Shown: positions 1 through 9,096 of the stretch, in pieces
Position numbering within the stretch: position 1 is the first letter of the stretch
Layout: every line of letters begins with the position of its first letter
Origin: an uncultured Prevotella sp.
GTDB taxonomy: Bacteria > Bacteroidota > Bacteroidia > Bacteroidales > Bacteroidaceae
Direction: 5' to 3'
Assembly: GCA_934254985.1 (NCBI GenBank)
Contig: CAKQMS010000015.1
Location: 1-57,609, forward strand
Length of the DNA stretch: 57,609 nt
The notes under the pieces: model-generated
Told to the model about the DNA's origin: nothing
The model's database searches: none
What the model saw: only the letters and a program-made list of their open reading frames with translations
Position numbers and translations under genes: made by a program

Positions 1-200
1 AATTTTTGTCTACTCATAACTTAGTTTTTTAACATTTGACTTAGTTTATGAGTCAACCTATTTCAGTACAAGACATTCTGTTAATATATTGTATTTCAAT
101 ATGTTAAGTTTGAATTGTAAAGGTGGTGTTATGTAATTCGGCTTATGCTGAAACACACAAAATGGAAGAAATATACACAAATAGAGGAGGAATACCCACA

Positions 201-243
201 AAAAAAGAGGGAAAATATGGCTGAAAACCGATATTTTCCCTCT
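201..243 (-). terminator. Intrinsic terminator of clpC
   Basis: Read on the minus strand, a 13-bp perfect stem (AGAGGGAAAATAT with its complement, 206-218 and 231-243) with a 12-base loop is followed by a run of six T. It sits just past the clpC stop codon at 251. The 200 bases before it hold no gene that I can support. Confidence 0.85.
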
Positions 244-250
244 AATATTT

Positions 251-2800
251 TTATGATTTCTTCAGCTCAATAGTGAGTTTTTCGCTATTTTCGGCCTTAT
301 CTACGAGGATTGTGTCGCCTGGAGCGAGGGTTTCGTCGAGGAGTAATTCGCATATTCCGTCCTCGATGTAAGTCTGAATGGCACGCTTTAGTGGGCGAGC
401 ACCAAACTGAACATCGTAGCCCTTGGTGGCAACAAACTCCTTAGCTTTGTCGCTGATTTCCAGCTTGTAACCCATCTCCTCCATCTTCGTGTACAGACCG
501 TGGAGCTCAAGGTCGATGATGCGCTTGATGGCTGCAAGGTCGAGCTGATCGAAGGTGATGATGTCGTCGAGACGGTTTAGGAATTCAGGCGAAAATTGCT
601 TGCTAAGGCTCTTTTGGATGATAGAACGAGCATATTCCTTGTCTTTTTCGTCTAGATTTGCACCAAGACTGGTGCCTGCTGTGAAGCCCACACCCTTGCC
701 AAATTCTTTGAGCTGACGAGTTCCGGCATTAGAAGTCATGATGATTATGGTGTTGCGGAAGTCTACCAAACGACCGTTGCCATCTGTGAGTCGACCCTCG
801 TCGAGCACCTGCAGCAACATGTTGAACACGTTGCCATGAGCCTTCTCTATCTCGTCGAGCAATACTATAGAATAAGGATGACGGCGCACACGCTCCGTGA
901 GCTGTCCGCCCTCTTCGTAGCCTACATATCCTGGAGGCGCACCTACGAGGCGCGAGGTGTTGAAGCTCTCGCTATATTCGCTCATATCGATGCGTATCAA
1001 GGCGTCGTCGCGACCAAACATCAGGGCTGCCAATCGCTTAGCCAGATAGGTTTTGCCCACACCTGTTGGACCCAGGAACATAAAGGCGCCAATAGGCTGG
1101 TTGGCAGGCTTTAAGCCCACACGGTTGCGCTGAATGGCCTTCACAATCTTGTCGATGGCGCTATCTTGAGCTATAATCTCGTGCTTCAGCTTGTCTGCCA
1201 TTCCCTTCAGCTGACTGCCCTCAGAAGCAGCCACACGCTGCACAGGCACTCCCGACATCATCGAAACGACCTCTGCCACATCGGCTTCGTTTACTTCCGA
1301 GCGAGTGGTGCATTCGTTGGCTTGCCATTTGCGGTTTAGCTCAGCCAATTCCTGTTCTATCGTAGTCTGTCTGTCGCGGAAGCCTGCAGCAAGCTCAAAG
1401 TTTTGGTTGTTGATAGCCAACTGCTTCTTCTGCTTTGTGATGTCCAGTTCCTTCTCCTTCTCGGTAATCTCAGTAGGAACATGTGCGCTACGTAGGCGTA
1501 TGCGCGAGCCCACCTCGTCCAAGGCGTCGATGGCTTTGTCAGGGAACGAGCGGTCGTTGACATAACGTTCTGTCAAATTGACACAAGCGGCAAGAGCCTC
1601 CTCCGTATACGTCACGTTGTGGTGCTCCTCATAGCGCTCTTTGATGTTGTGCAGTATCTCGAGTGTCTCGCTTGCCGAAGTAGGCTCCACGAGCACCTTT
1701 TGGAATCTGCGTTCCAATGCTCCATCCTTCTCTATCGAAGTGCGATATTCGTCGGTCGTTGTGGCTCCGATGCATTGTATTGTGCCGCGAGCCAGCGCAG
1801 GCTTCATGATGTTGGCAGCATCCATGCTTCCTTGCTGGTTGCCCGCTCCAATCATGGTGTGAATCTCGTCGATAAACACTATGATGTCAGGGTTTTGCTC
1901 CAGCTCTTTCAATAGCGCACGAATGCGCTCTTCGAACTGTCCGCGATATTTTGTTCCTGCCACCATGGCTGTCATGTCGAGGCTCACGAGGCGTTTGCCA
2001 AAGAGTACAGGCGATGTTTTGCGCGTAGCTATGAGCTGCGCCAATCCCTCTACGATGGCACTCTTGCCCACACCCGGTTCGCCGATGAGGATAGGGTTGT
2101 TTTTCTTGCGTCGGCACAATATTTCTGTGACGCGACAAATCTCTTTCTCTCTTCCTACCACAGGGTCGAGTTTGCCCTCAAGGGCAGCCTTTGTGAGGTC
2201 GGTAGAGAAATTATCTATCACGGGAGTTTTGCCACCCACCTTCTTGGCTGTGGCTGTAGTAGCGCTACTGGATGTGCCTGAGTTAGAGGCACTTCTTGGT
2301 TCCTCGTCGAGCTCGTCGTCGTAGTCGTCGTCGCTGGTGAGGTTCATGCCTTCTGCAGGCTTGCTTGGCTTTTGCAAGTATGCCAACATGTCTTGATAAG
2401 TGATATTGTTGCTCTCCAGCACCTCCTTGGCTCCGTTGTTGTTTTGGTCGTGGAGAATGGCGAGCAACAGGTGGTTTACGTCAACAATCTGCGAGTGTTG
2501 CATTCTTGCCTCGAGCACAGCAAGCTTCAATAGTTTGTTGGCTTGGTCGTTGAGCACCAGCTCGGATGTTGATATTGGTTGAGTAATGTCGTCTTCACGA
2601 ACTTTGTCTTCGAGCTCGTGTTTTATGTTATCCATGTTTACCGACATTCTGCTGAAAATATGGTTTATGTCTCCTTGTTTATCGCGCATTATGCCAAGTA
2701 GCAAATGCTCAGGACCAACCGAGCGACTTGCTAATCGTGTGGCTTCTTCGCGGCTAAACACGAGAATTTCCGATACTTTGGGCGAAAACTGACTTGTCAT
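251..2800 (-). CDS. clpC: ClpC-type AAA+ unfoldase, ATP-dependent Clp protease ATP-binding subunit
   Basis: An 849-residue Hsp100 unfoldase that should feed proteins into ClpP in the cytoplasm. Residues 1-145 form the Clp N-domain double repeat, followed by an acidic Ser/Thr-rich linker (about 150-190). AAA module 1 has Walker A GEPGVGKS (240-247) and Walker B FIDEIH (about 309-314). A UVR-type coiled segment (about 460-490) lies between the ATPase modules and marks ClpC rather than ClpB. AAA module 2 has GPTGVGKT (577-584) and LLDEIEKAH. A VGF tripeptide (704-706) matches the ClpP-docking loop. I chose the ATG at 2800 because homology begins with MTSQFSPK; the frame is open 38 codons further upstream, but that stretch is promoter and non-conserved. 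It has its own promoter inside the 3' end of the preceding addB-like gene and its own terminator. Confidence 0.95.
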   Translation of the reverse strand: MTSQFSPKVSEILVFSREEATRLASRSVGPEHLLLGIMRDKQGDINHIFSRMSVNMDNIKHELEDKVREDDITQPISTSELVLNDQANKLLKLAVLEARMQHSQIVDVNHLLLAILHDQNNNGAKEVLESNNITYQDMLAYLQKPSKPAEGMNLTSDDDYDDELDEEPRSASNSGTSSSATTATAKKVGGKTPVIDNFSTDLTKAALEGKLDPVVGREKEICRVTEILCRRKKNNPILIGEPGVGKSAIVEGLAQLIATRKTSPVLFGKRLVSLDMTAMVAGTKYRGQFEERIRALLKELEQNPDIIVFIDEIHTMIGAGNQQGSMDAANIMKPALARGTIQCIGATTTDEYRTSIEKDGALERRFQKVLVEPTSASETLEILHNIKERYEEHHNVTYTEEALAACVNLTERYVNDRSFPDKAIDALDEVGSRIRLRSAHVPTEITEKEKELDITKQKKQLAINNQNFELAAGFRDRQTTIEQELAELNRKWQANECTTRSEVNEADVAEVVSMMSGVPVQRVAASEGSQLKGMADKLKHEIIAQDSAIDKIVKAIQRNRVGLKPANQPIGAFMFLGPTGVGKTYLAKRLAALMFGRDDALIRIDMSEYSESFNTSRLVGAPPGYVGYEEGGQLTERVRRHPYSIVLLDEIEKAHGNVFNMLLQVLDEGRLTDGNGRLVDFRNTIIIMTSNAGTRQLKEFGKGVGFTAGTSLGANLDEKDKEYARSIIQKSLSKQFSPEFLNRLDDIITFDQLDLAAIKRIIDLELHGLYTKMEEMGYKLEISDKAKEFVATKGYDVQFGARPLKRAIQTYIEDGICELLLDETLAPGDTILVDKAENSEKLTIELKKS

Positions 2801-2830
2801 ATATTTGTATTTTCTGTTGTGTTTCGGGTA

Positions 2831-2864
2831 CAAAGTTATACCTTTTTTATAATATATGTGCAAA
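2831..2864 (-). promoter_or_regulatory. clpC promoter (Bacteroidetes type)
   Basis: On the minus strand TTTG (2861-2864) is followed after 22 bases by TAACTTTG (2831-2838), an exact TAnnTTTG box, about 30 bases before the clpC ATG. The promoter lies next to the end of the addB-like gene, so clpC can be transcribed independently of addAB. Confidence 0.75.
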
Positions 2865-2877
2865 GTGTGTGCCAATT

Positions 2878-5757
2878 TTATTTGCACAGGTTGGCAAAGG
2901 CGCAATGTTCGCATCGGGTGGTGTCGGCAGTAGGGGCGAAAGGAATGGCGGGATCGAAGATTTCGGCAAAGAGATTGTCGAGCAGCTCCACATACTGGTC
3001 GCGATAATCTGCGATGTCGGCAATAGGCTCCTTGTCGATTTGCAGAATTGGGTCGTAGTCGTCAGCCGACATTTTCTGAATATACAGCAATGCCGGGCTC
3101 ACCTTCTTGTCCTCGACCTTGTCCTTGACGATTGTAGAATAGAGCATCGTTTGGATGTAGTAGTTGGCTGGAATATCCTTGTTTTTGGCAGGGTCGAAGA
3201 TGTCGTCTACAGACGTTGGCCAATAAGCAGGATAACGCCCCGTTTTGTAGTCCACGATGCGAATGGTGTCTGAGTTTTCTATGCGGTCTATGCGGTCGAT
3301 GATGCCACCAACCTTGCATTTGATGGTTTTGCCACCAACGTTGATGTCATGCATCTTCTCCACCCATTTCTCCGTGTCGATGATGGTGATTGGAGCCTGC
3401 TTGGCGTCAGCCTCGATGAGCTTGCCCAGATACTTCTTTATAACCATAGAATTTATCTCCTGCAGACCGTTGAGCTTGCCCAGGCGAGTGGTCTCAGGAT
3501 CCTTCTCGTAGAGCACACTCACGAAGGCTTTCTCCACGCAATTGTCGATGTGCTTTCTGAGGTTGCCAAAGTCTGACTTTTGCAGCACTCGTCCCTTATA
3601 ATCTTTGTACAGAAAATCGGCTGCAGCATGGAATATATTTCCGAATATTCGGGCATCAATATCGTCGTCGTCGGTCTCGTCGTTTTCGCGAAGACCCATC
3701 ACGTGCATGTAATAATATTTCAGCTGACAAGTGAGGTAGACTCCGATAGCCGAAGGCGAGATGCTGATGGTTTCTTTGCCCTCTTTTGGTGTGAGCATTT
3801 TCTCCATCACCTTGTCGTCTTTCGCCACTTCGTGTTGCAAAATTTTGGCTGGCGACTGCTGCGCCATGATGCTTTGACGCTTGATGTTGTGACCACTTTC
3901 CACCATGAGCTGAAGCATGAAGCGGCTCATCTCCGAGGTGTGAGTGCCTTCGGTTGTGGTGTTGTAAGCCAACGAAATGTCGGAAGCCCTTTGCATCAGA
4001 CGATAGAAATAATAGGCGTAGATGGCAATCTTGTTGTCGATGGTGGTGAGCCCGTGAAACTTGCGAATGGAGTAAGGAATGAACGACGAGTCGTTGACAC
4101 CCTTAGGCATGTTGCCCTCGTTGCACGAAAGGAAGAGCACATGGTCGAAGTCTAAGTTTCTTGTTTCCAACACTCCCATCACCTGTATTCCCTCGGCAGG
4201 TTCGCCATGGAAAGGCACACTCGTGGCGCCAACAATCTGGGCGACAAGTCGTTCAAGTGTTTGTAGATGCACTTGTAGTATACCTTTAGTAATCAATAGG
4301 TTTATGCGATTGACTAAAGTGTAGGTGCGGAACAAAGATTCCTGGAAGAAAGCATCCTCGTAGTCGCTACTATGCTTGCCCGTATACTCCAAAATCTTAG
4401 CCACCCATTCCATGGTTTCGGCTGTGTCGGAGGCGTCGGCAGGCTGAGCAAAGAGAAGCGACAAACCCTCGTCGACTGACAAGTCGCGACTTGTAGGGAA
4501 GTAGTTTCTGTCCTTTATCAACTGCTCTTTCAGCTCCAAAACCTTCGGACTGATGAAAGCCGAGTAGGGGTGGACGAGGAGCTTGTTGACCGTTTTTAGT
4601 CTGAACGATTTACCATTAGTAGAAAGCAAGTCGGCACGAAGAGTGAGCAGCAAGTTGAGCATCGAAGCAGCTGGCGAGAGCGAGAGAGAATAGCCTGTGG
4701 TGATGTTGATCATCAAGCCCGACGGCAGATTGTTTACCACGGTAGGCAACAGCTTCTCGTCTGCCAACACTATTGCTGTGCGCTCGCTATCGTCGGCACG
4801 ATGGTTTTCGGCAAGCCATTGCTTGATGTAGCGAGCCTGGATATTCTCGGTTTGCGCACTAAGAAATGTAATATCTTTTGGTTGAGAAATATTACTGTAA
4901 ACAGCCTCGTCGAGGTTGTCTAAAGCATTAGGGAAGTCGGTTAGATACTTCGAAATATACACGCCAGCTTCGCCCTTAGGCAGATGATTTTTTGCGTCTA
5001 TATAATAGTGGTCGAAGTCCCAATAGAAGGTTGCCTTGCCCTCGTTTTTCAGTCGTGTGAAGAGCTGCTGTTCCACCATCTGCATCATGTTGAAACCAAC
5101 GAAAATATAGTGCTTATATTTGAAGTCTATCACGGGCTGTTCAGCCACATCGCGATAGAGCATTCCCTCGTAAGCCAAGCCCGCTTGGCGTAGCTGCTGA
5201 CGGTAGTCGGTATAGATGTCGAGCAGCTTGCCCCAAAGCTCGTTGAAGCGACGCTTTAGTTCGCTCTGAGTCTCGGCAAAATATCCAAACAGGCGCTTTA
5301 GCTGAGCCATCTGTTCCTCGCTCAGCATGTCGGCAGGAGCCGTGGTCAGGTCTTGATAATTGCCAAGGTCGGAGAAAATCTTCTCGGCATTACCAAGATT
5401 CTTGTCAATATCGTCGAAATCGGCAAGCAGCAGTTCGCCCCAGCCATAGAAATGGTCGAGACTGTTGGCAGCTGCATTAGCCCCTGCAGGCACATGCTGG
5501 CAGTAGGTGGAGTAGAGACGGCACACCAGCTCTATGCTGTCAGCCACCTCGAGCTCAGAATGCTTGCGAAACAAGTCGCTAATAGTGATGTAGGCAGGGC
5601 TCCAGATAGGCTTTTTGGCTATTTGCGCCAGATGCTTGTTGAGGAACAGCGAAGCACGCTTGTTAGGGAAAACCACAGCCACGTCGGCAAGTTCGGTGCC
5701 GAAACGATTTATGATGTCTTGAGCCACAGACTCAAGGAATGATTTATTGTTTGTCAT
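2878..5757 (-). CDS. addB: AddB-like nuclease subunit (PD-(D/E)XK exonuclease family)
   Basis: A 959-residue partner of the helicase-nuclease encoded just upstream, expected to process double-strand breaks for RecA loading. The N-terminus (VVFPNKRASLFL) occupies the place of a Walker A motif but lacks the GKT signature, as is usual in AddB. The C-terminal RecB-family nuclease starts around the YLTCQLKYYY segment, has DRIDRI and the catalytic VDYKTG motif, and ends with CEHCAFANLC; together with the upstream Cys these can form the four-cysteine iron-sulphur cluster of AddB/Cas4-type nucleases. Its ATG overlaps the stop codon of the addA-like gene by one base (TAATG), which indicates translational coupling. 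AddB-like is preferred over RecC because of the active nuclease motif and the cluster. Confidence 0.85.
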   Translation of the reverse strand: MTNNKSFLESVAQDIINRFGTELADVAVVFPNKRASLFLNKHLAQIAKKPIWSPAYITISDLFRKHSELEVADSIELVCRLYSTYCQHVPAGANAAANSLDHFYGWGELLLADFDDIDKNLGNAEKIFSDLGNYQDLTTAPADMLSEEQMAQLKRLFGYFAETQSELKRRFNELWGKLLDIYTDYRQQLRQAGLAYEGMLYRDVAEQPVIDFKYKHYIFVGFNMMQMVEQQLFTRLKNEGKATFYWDFDHYYIDAKNHLPKGEAGVYISKYLTDFPNALDNLDEAVYSNISQPKDITFLSAQTENIQARYIKQWLAENHRADDSERTAIVLADEKLLPTVVNNLPSGLMINITTGYSLSLSPAASMLNLLLTLRADLLSTNGKSFRLKTVNKLLVHPYSAFISPKVLELKEQLIKDRNYFPTSRDLSVDEGLSLLFAQPADASDTAETMEWVAKILEYTGKHSSDYEDAFFQESLFRTYTLVNRINLLITKGILQVHLQTLERLVAQIVGATSVPFHGEPAEGIQVMGVLETRNLDFDHVLFLSCNEGNMPKGVNDSSFIPYSIRKFHGLTTIDNKIAIYAYYFYRLMQRASDISLAYNTTTEGTHTSEMSRFMLQLMVESGHNIKRQSIMAQQSPAKILQHEVAKDDKVMEKMLTPKEGKETISISPSAIGVYLTCQLKYYYMHVMGLRENDETDDDDIDARIFGNIFHAAADFLYKDYKGRVLQKSDFGNLRKHIDNCVEKAFVSVLYEKDPETTRLGKLNGLQEINSMVIKKYLGKLIEADAKQAPITIIDTEKWVEKMHDINVGGKTIKCKVGGIIDRIDRIENSDTIRIVDYKTGRYPAYWPTSVDDIFDPAKNKDIPANYYIQTMLYSTIVKDKVEDKKVSPALLYIQKMSADDYDPILQIDKEPIADIADYRDQYVELLDNLFAEIFDPAIPFAPTADTTRCEHCAFANLCK

Positions 5758-8700
5758 TATGCGTTGACCTCCTCAATTTTGTTAGTGTAAACATACCATA
5801 GATAGCCCTTCACGTTAGAGTAGCCCATGCTTGAGAGCAAATGCATGTATTGCGCCACCTGGCGTTGGTGGTCGATGTTGGGCGCAGCAAATTTGAAGTC
5901 GACAACGATTGTTTCCTTGCCATTCATCATCACTCGGTCGGGGCGACGATTAATCACCTTGCCCGTGGTTGGGTCGAGGTCTAATATAGCACATTCGTTG
6001 AAAATCTGCCATCCTGGCGAAAACCACTCCTTCACCTTCTTGCTCTCCAATCGTTTGTGGAGCATCTCCATGAGCTTCTCCTTGGATGTGGTTGACGAGT
6101 ATAGTTCGCCCTCTTGCTCCAATAGGGTTAGCGCCTTGTCGATGTCGGCAGAAGTCTCGATGGTAGAGAATATGCGATGAAGAATGGTGCCCGTTTTGAT
6201 GTAAGCCTCTTGCTCCTCGTCGGTTCCCTCGTCGTCGGCAGCCACAAACTCCCGACTCTTGTTGCTCTGTCGGAAGTCTACGTCGGCTTGCTTGTATGAA
6301 TAGTTGTCGAGATTGAGCGACAGAGGCGTTATCTCGGGTGTGAAAACGTTGGTTTCAGCCTTGTTGCTTTCAGCTGTCTCTTCTTTGGCTTTAGGCTCCT
6401 TGATGTATAGTTCGCCATAGTTGAAAACCGTAGCGTCTTCGCTTTCAGCCATGGTGCACCCCTTGAATTTTTCAGAGTTTGCAAGGGCGTTGAGCGTAGA
6501 AGCCACGATGGTGGCACGAGTGCCCGAAGTTCGTGAGCCCTTGCGGTTGGCATCTTTGCACGACACGAAGAGATTCTTTCCGGCACGAGTGAAAGCCACA
6601 TACAGCAAGTTCATGTTGTCGACCATATTCTGCATGTGCTCCTCGTTGTAGTCAGCCTCGTAGATGGTGCCTGAGAGCTTGGTTTTGCTAAACTCCAACG
6701 GCACAAGCGGCAACTTATTGTAAGGACTCTCCTTAGGCGAAGCCCAAAGCGTAGCAGCCGGTTCCATCTTCCAGTCGCAGAACGGGATTATCACGTTGTC
6801 AAACTCCAGTCCCTTACTCTTATGAATGGTGAGCAATCTAACGCCCTCCACCTTGTCGCTCTCGATAGCCTTCTTGTGCATATTCTCGTCCCATTCGTTG
6901 ATTACGTCGCCTATTGTGGCAGGCGTGTCGGCAAGAAACGAAGCCAAAGTGTCGAAGAATTTGCAGAGATAAGCAGTCTCGTTTTTCAGTTTGTCGAGAC
7001 GGAAAATGTTGCAGATGGTTTCAGCCAATTCGTAAGTAGGCTTCTGCGCCAAGAGCGCTCTCGCCTCCTTGTTGAATGCTGCAGGCAACAAGGCATCGAA
7101 GTTGGCAGAAGCGTTGAGAATAGCCGTAGCAGCATCTGCGTTGCCACTAAGCAGTTGCGAATAGCGGGCGAGAGTGGCTTTCGACAGTTCGTCGGCATCG
7201 TTTGCCATCACTCGCATGGCTGTGATGATGGTTCTTACAGCAAGCGAAGCCTCGAGAACGAAAGCCTCGTCAGAAACTAATGTAACCTCAGGCAATTCAT
7301 CCATCAAGTAAGCTCCGATAGAAGCGATGTGCTTATTGGTACGCGTGAGGATGGCGATGTCGCTTTGGCGTACGCCCTTTTGCAAGAGCATGCTTATTTG
7401 GTCGGCTATGAGCTGCATGGTCACGCTCTCGTAGTCGTCGATAGGAAGCAAGGTTACGCGAACCAAACCCTTGTGAGCCTTGTCTGCCTTTTTAGGATGA
7501 ATCTTTTGGCACACAGCCTCCTCTGCGTAGATTTTGTCTACGTTACTTTCGTTGTTGGCAAAATCCTTGAACTCCTCCTTGGCAGCAGTCTCGAAGAAAG
7601 CGTTGTTGAACTTCACGATGTTAGCCTCCGAACGATAGTTGGTATCGAGCGGCGTAGGCTCTATGTTGTAGCCCGGAAACTCCTGGCTTATGTTGTTGAG
7701 CAGTCGCCAGTCGCTCGAGCGCCAACGATAGATGCTCTGCTTAACGTCGCCCACTATGAGGCAAGCAGAATTTTGCGACATACAGTCCTCCAACAGCACT
7801 TTGAAATTGTGCCATTGAGCAAGGCTCGTGTCCTGGAACTCGTCGATCATGATGTGGCTTATCTGCGTGCCTATCTTCTCGTAGACGAAGGGAGCATCGC
7901 TCGTGCCAATCATCGTGTTGAGCAAAGCCTGAGTGGCGCTAAGCGGAAATCTGTTTGCCAAGGCGTTCACCTCGTCAACCTTATCCTTGATAGAACCAAG
8001 AAGGCGCAACTTGCTGATGTGGCGAATGGTGTTGGAAGCCGATTTGTAGCTGCTCAACAAGTCCTTGCGCTTAGCCTCGGTTTCGTTGAGCATCTGCATC
8101 AACTTTATCGCCACCTGCTCAAGACTCGTTCCCAAGTCGCCCTTCTTTACCCAGGCGCCTACGTCTTCGGTAGCCTTTTGAGCAGTCTTGTTGAAATGCT
8201 TGTCGTCGTCGACGCCCGCCATCGCCTTGATGCCGTTGGCAAACTTCTCGAAATATCCGCAAGCGCCACTCTTGCCACTCTTGAAGTCGGCAAAGCTAAC
8301 GCCGTTGGTCTCCATAAGCGCCTGATAGTCGTCGTAGACCTTGCGATATTCGTCTTCAGCCTGCTTCATGATGCCACGCATAAGGCTGTCGAAATTCTTG
8401 AAGAAATCGGGCTGTTGGAACACCTCGTTAAGCTCCTCTTCGTGAGCCTTGTAGATGTCGGAAAAGATGGTAAGTCCGAAATTCTTTATCGAGTTGATAA
8501 CATTCCAGCTTTTGTCTTCCGAGATGTTTTCGTTGATGTAGTCCAATATCCACTTCATCACGTTGCTCTTTGGTGTGAGCTGTTCAATCATCTCGTCTAC
8601 GGCATTCTCCTCAATCTGACTATCGTTGAGCGAGAGCTTGAAATTGGCGTTGAGGTTTAGCTCGCGAGCCATGTTGCGAGTGACCTGTTGGAAGAAAGCA

Positions 8701-9047
8701 TCGATGGTTTGAATGCGGAAATAATTGTAGTTGTGGAGCAGATAGTGAAGCGCCTTGCCCGCATTCAGCTTTATCAGCTCGTCAGAAATGGGCTTGCCCG
8801 CATCTTGGAAGTCTTGCTTTATCTTGTCGGCATAAGCCTGAGAGTCGGGTAGGGAATGAGCTAAACCATAGAGTTGGCTCAGAATACGAAGCTTCATCTC
8901 GTCGGTAGCCTTGTTTGTGAAAGTTACGGCGAGAATTTTTCTATAGTTTTCGGGCTGCTCTATCAGCAGCTTTATATATTCCACGGCAAGAGTAAACGTC
9001 TTGCCACTACCAGCACTTGCGCTGTAAACGGTCAATATGTTGCTCAT
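5757..9047 (-). CDS. addA: AddA-like UvrD/RecB helicase-nuclease
   Basis: A 1096-residue SF1A helicase fused to a C-terminal nuclease. Motifs in order: Walker A ASAGSGKT near residue 10, motif Ia VTFTNKATDEM, Walker B IDEFQDTSLAQW, motif IV LDTNYRSEAN, motif V TIHKSKGLEFDNVI, motif VI YVAFTRA. The last 150 residues hold a RecB-type PD-(D/E)XK domain with PDRVM, VDFKF and a QVAQYM helix. It forms a two-gene operon with the addB-like gene (one-base overlap). Role by family: ATP-dependent unwinding and degradation of double-stranded ends, recombinational repair and destruction of phage DNA. There is no RecD-like third gene, which favours AddAB over RecBCD. Confidence 0.88.
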   Translation of the reverse strand: MSNILTVYSASAGSGKTFTLAVEYIKLLIEQPENYRKILAVTFTNKATDEMKLRILSQLYGLAHSLPDSQAYADKIKQDFQDAGKPISDELIKLNAGKALHYLLHNYNYFRIQTIDAFFQQVTRNMARELNLNANFKLSLNDSQIEENAVDEMIEQLTPKSNVMKWILDYINENISEDKSWNVINSIKNFGLTIFSDIYKAHEEELNEVFQQPDFFKNFDSLMRGIMKQAEDEYRKVYDDYQALMETNGVSFADFKSGKSGACGYFEKFANGIKAMAGVDDDKHFNKTAQKATEDVGAWVKKGDLGTSLEQVAIKLMQMLNETEAKRKDLLSSYKSASNTIRHISKLRLLGSIKDKVDEVNALANRFPLSATQALLNTMIGTSDAPFVYEKIGTQISHIMIDEFQDTSLAQWHNFKVLLEDCMSQNSACLIVGDVKQSIYRWRSSDWRLLNNISQEFPGYNIEPTPLDTNYRSEANIVKFNNAFFETAAKEEFKDFANNESNVDKIYAEEAVCQKIHPKKADKAHKGLVRVTLLPIDDYESVTMQLIADQISMLLQKGVRQSDIAILTRTNKHIASIGAYLMDELPEVTLVSDEAFVLEASLAVRTIITAMRVMANDADELSKATLARYSQLLSGNADAATAILNASANFDALLPAAFNKEARALLAQKPTYELAETICNIFRLDKLKNETAYLCKFFDTLASFLADTPATIGDVINEWDENMHKKAIESDKVEGVRLLTIHKSKGLEFDNVIIPFCDWKMEPAATLWASPKESPYNKLPLVPLEFSKTKLSGTIYEADYNEEHMQNMVDNMNLLYVAFTRAGKNLFVSCKDANRKGSRTSGTRATIVASTLNALANSEKFKGCTMAESEDATVFNYGELYIKEPKAKEETAESNKAETNVFTPEITPLSLNLDNYSYKQADVDFRQSNKSREFVAADDEGTDEEQEAYIKTGTILHRIFSTIETSADIDKALTLLEQEGELYSSTTSKEKLMEMLHKRLESKKVKEWFSPGWQIFNECAILDLDPTTGKVINRRPDRVMMNGKETIVVDFKFAAPNIDHQRQVAQYMHLLSSMGYSNVKGYLWYVYTNKIEEVNA

Positions 9048-9096
9048 GATGTTGTTTTTCCAGTCTCTAAGATTGTTTTCTGTTTCTAAGATGTTT

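Noticed and set aside
7329..8660. 443-codon plus-strand frame opposite the addA-like gene
   Set aside because: A long antisense frame produced by codon bias of the helicase gene on the other strand, which carries all the motifs.
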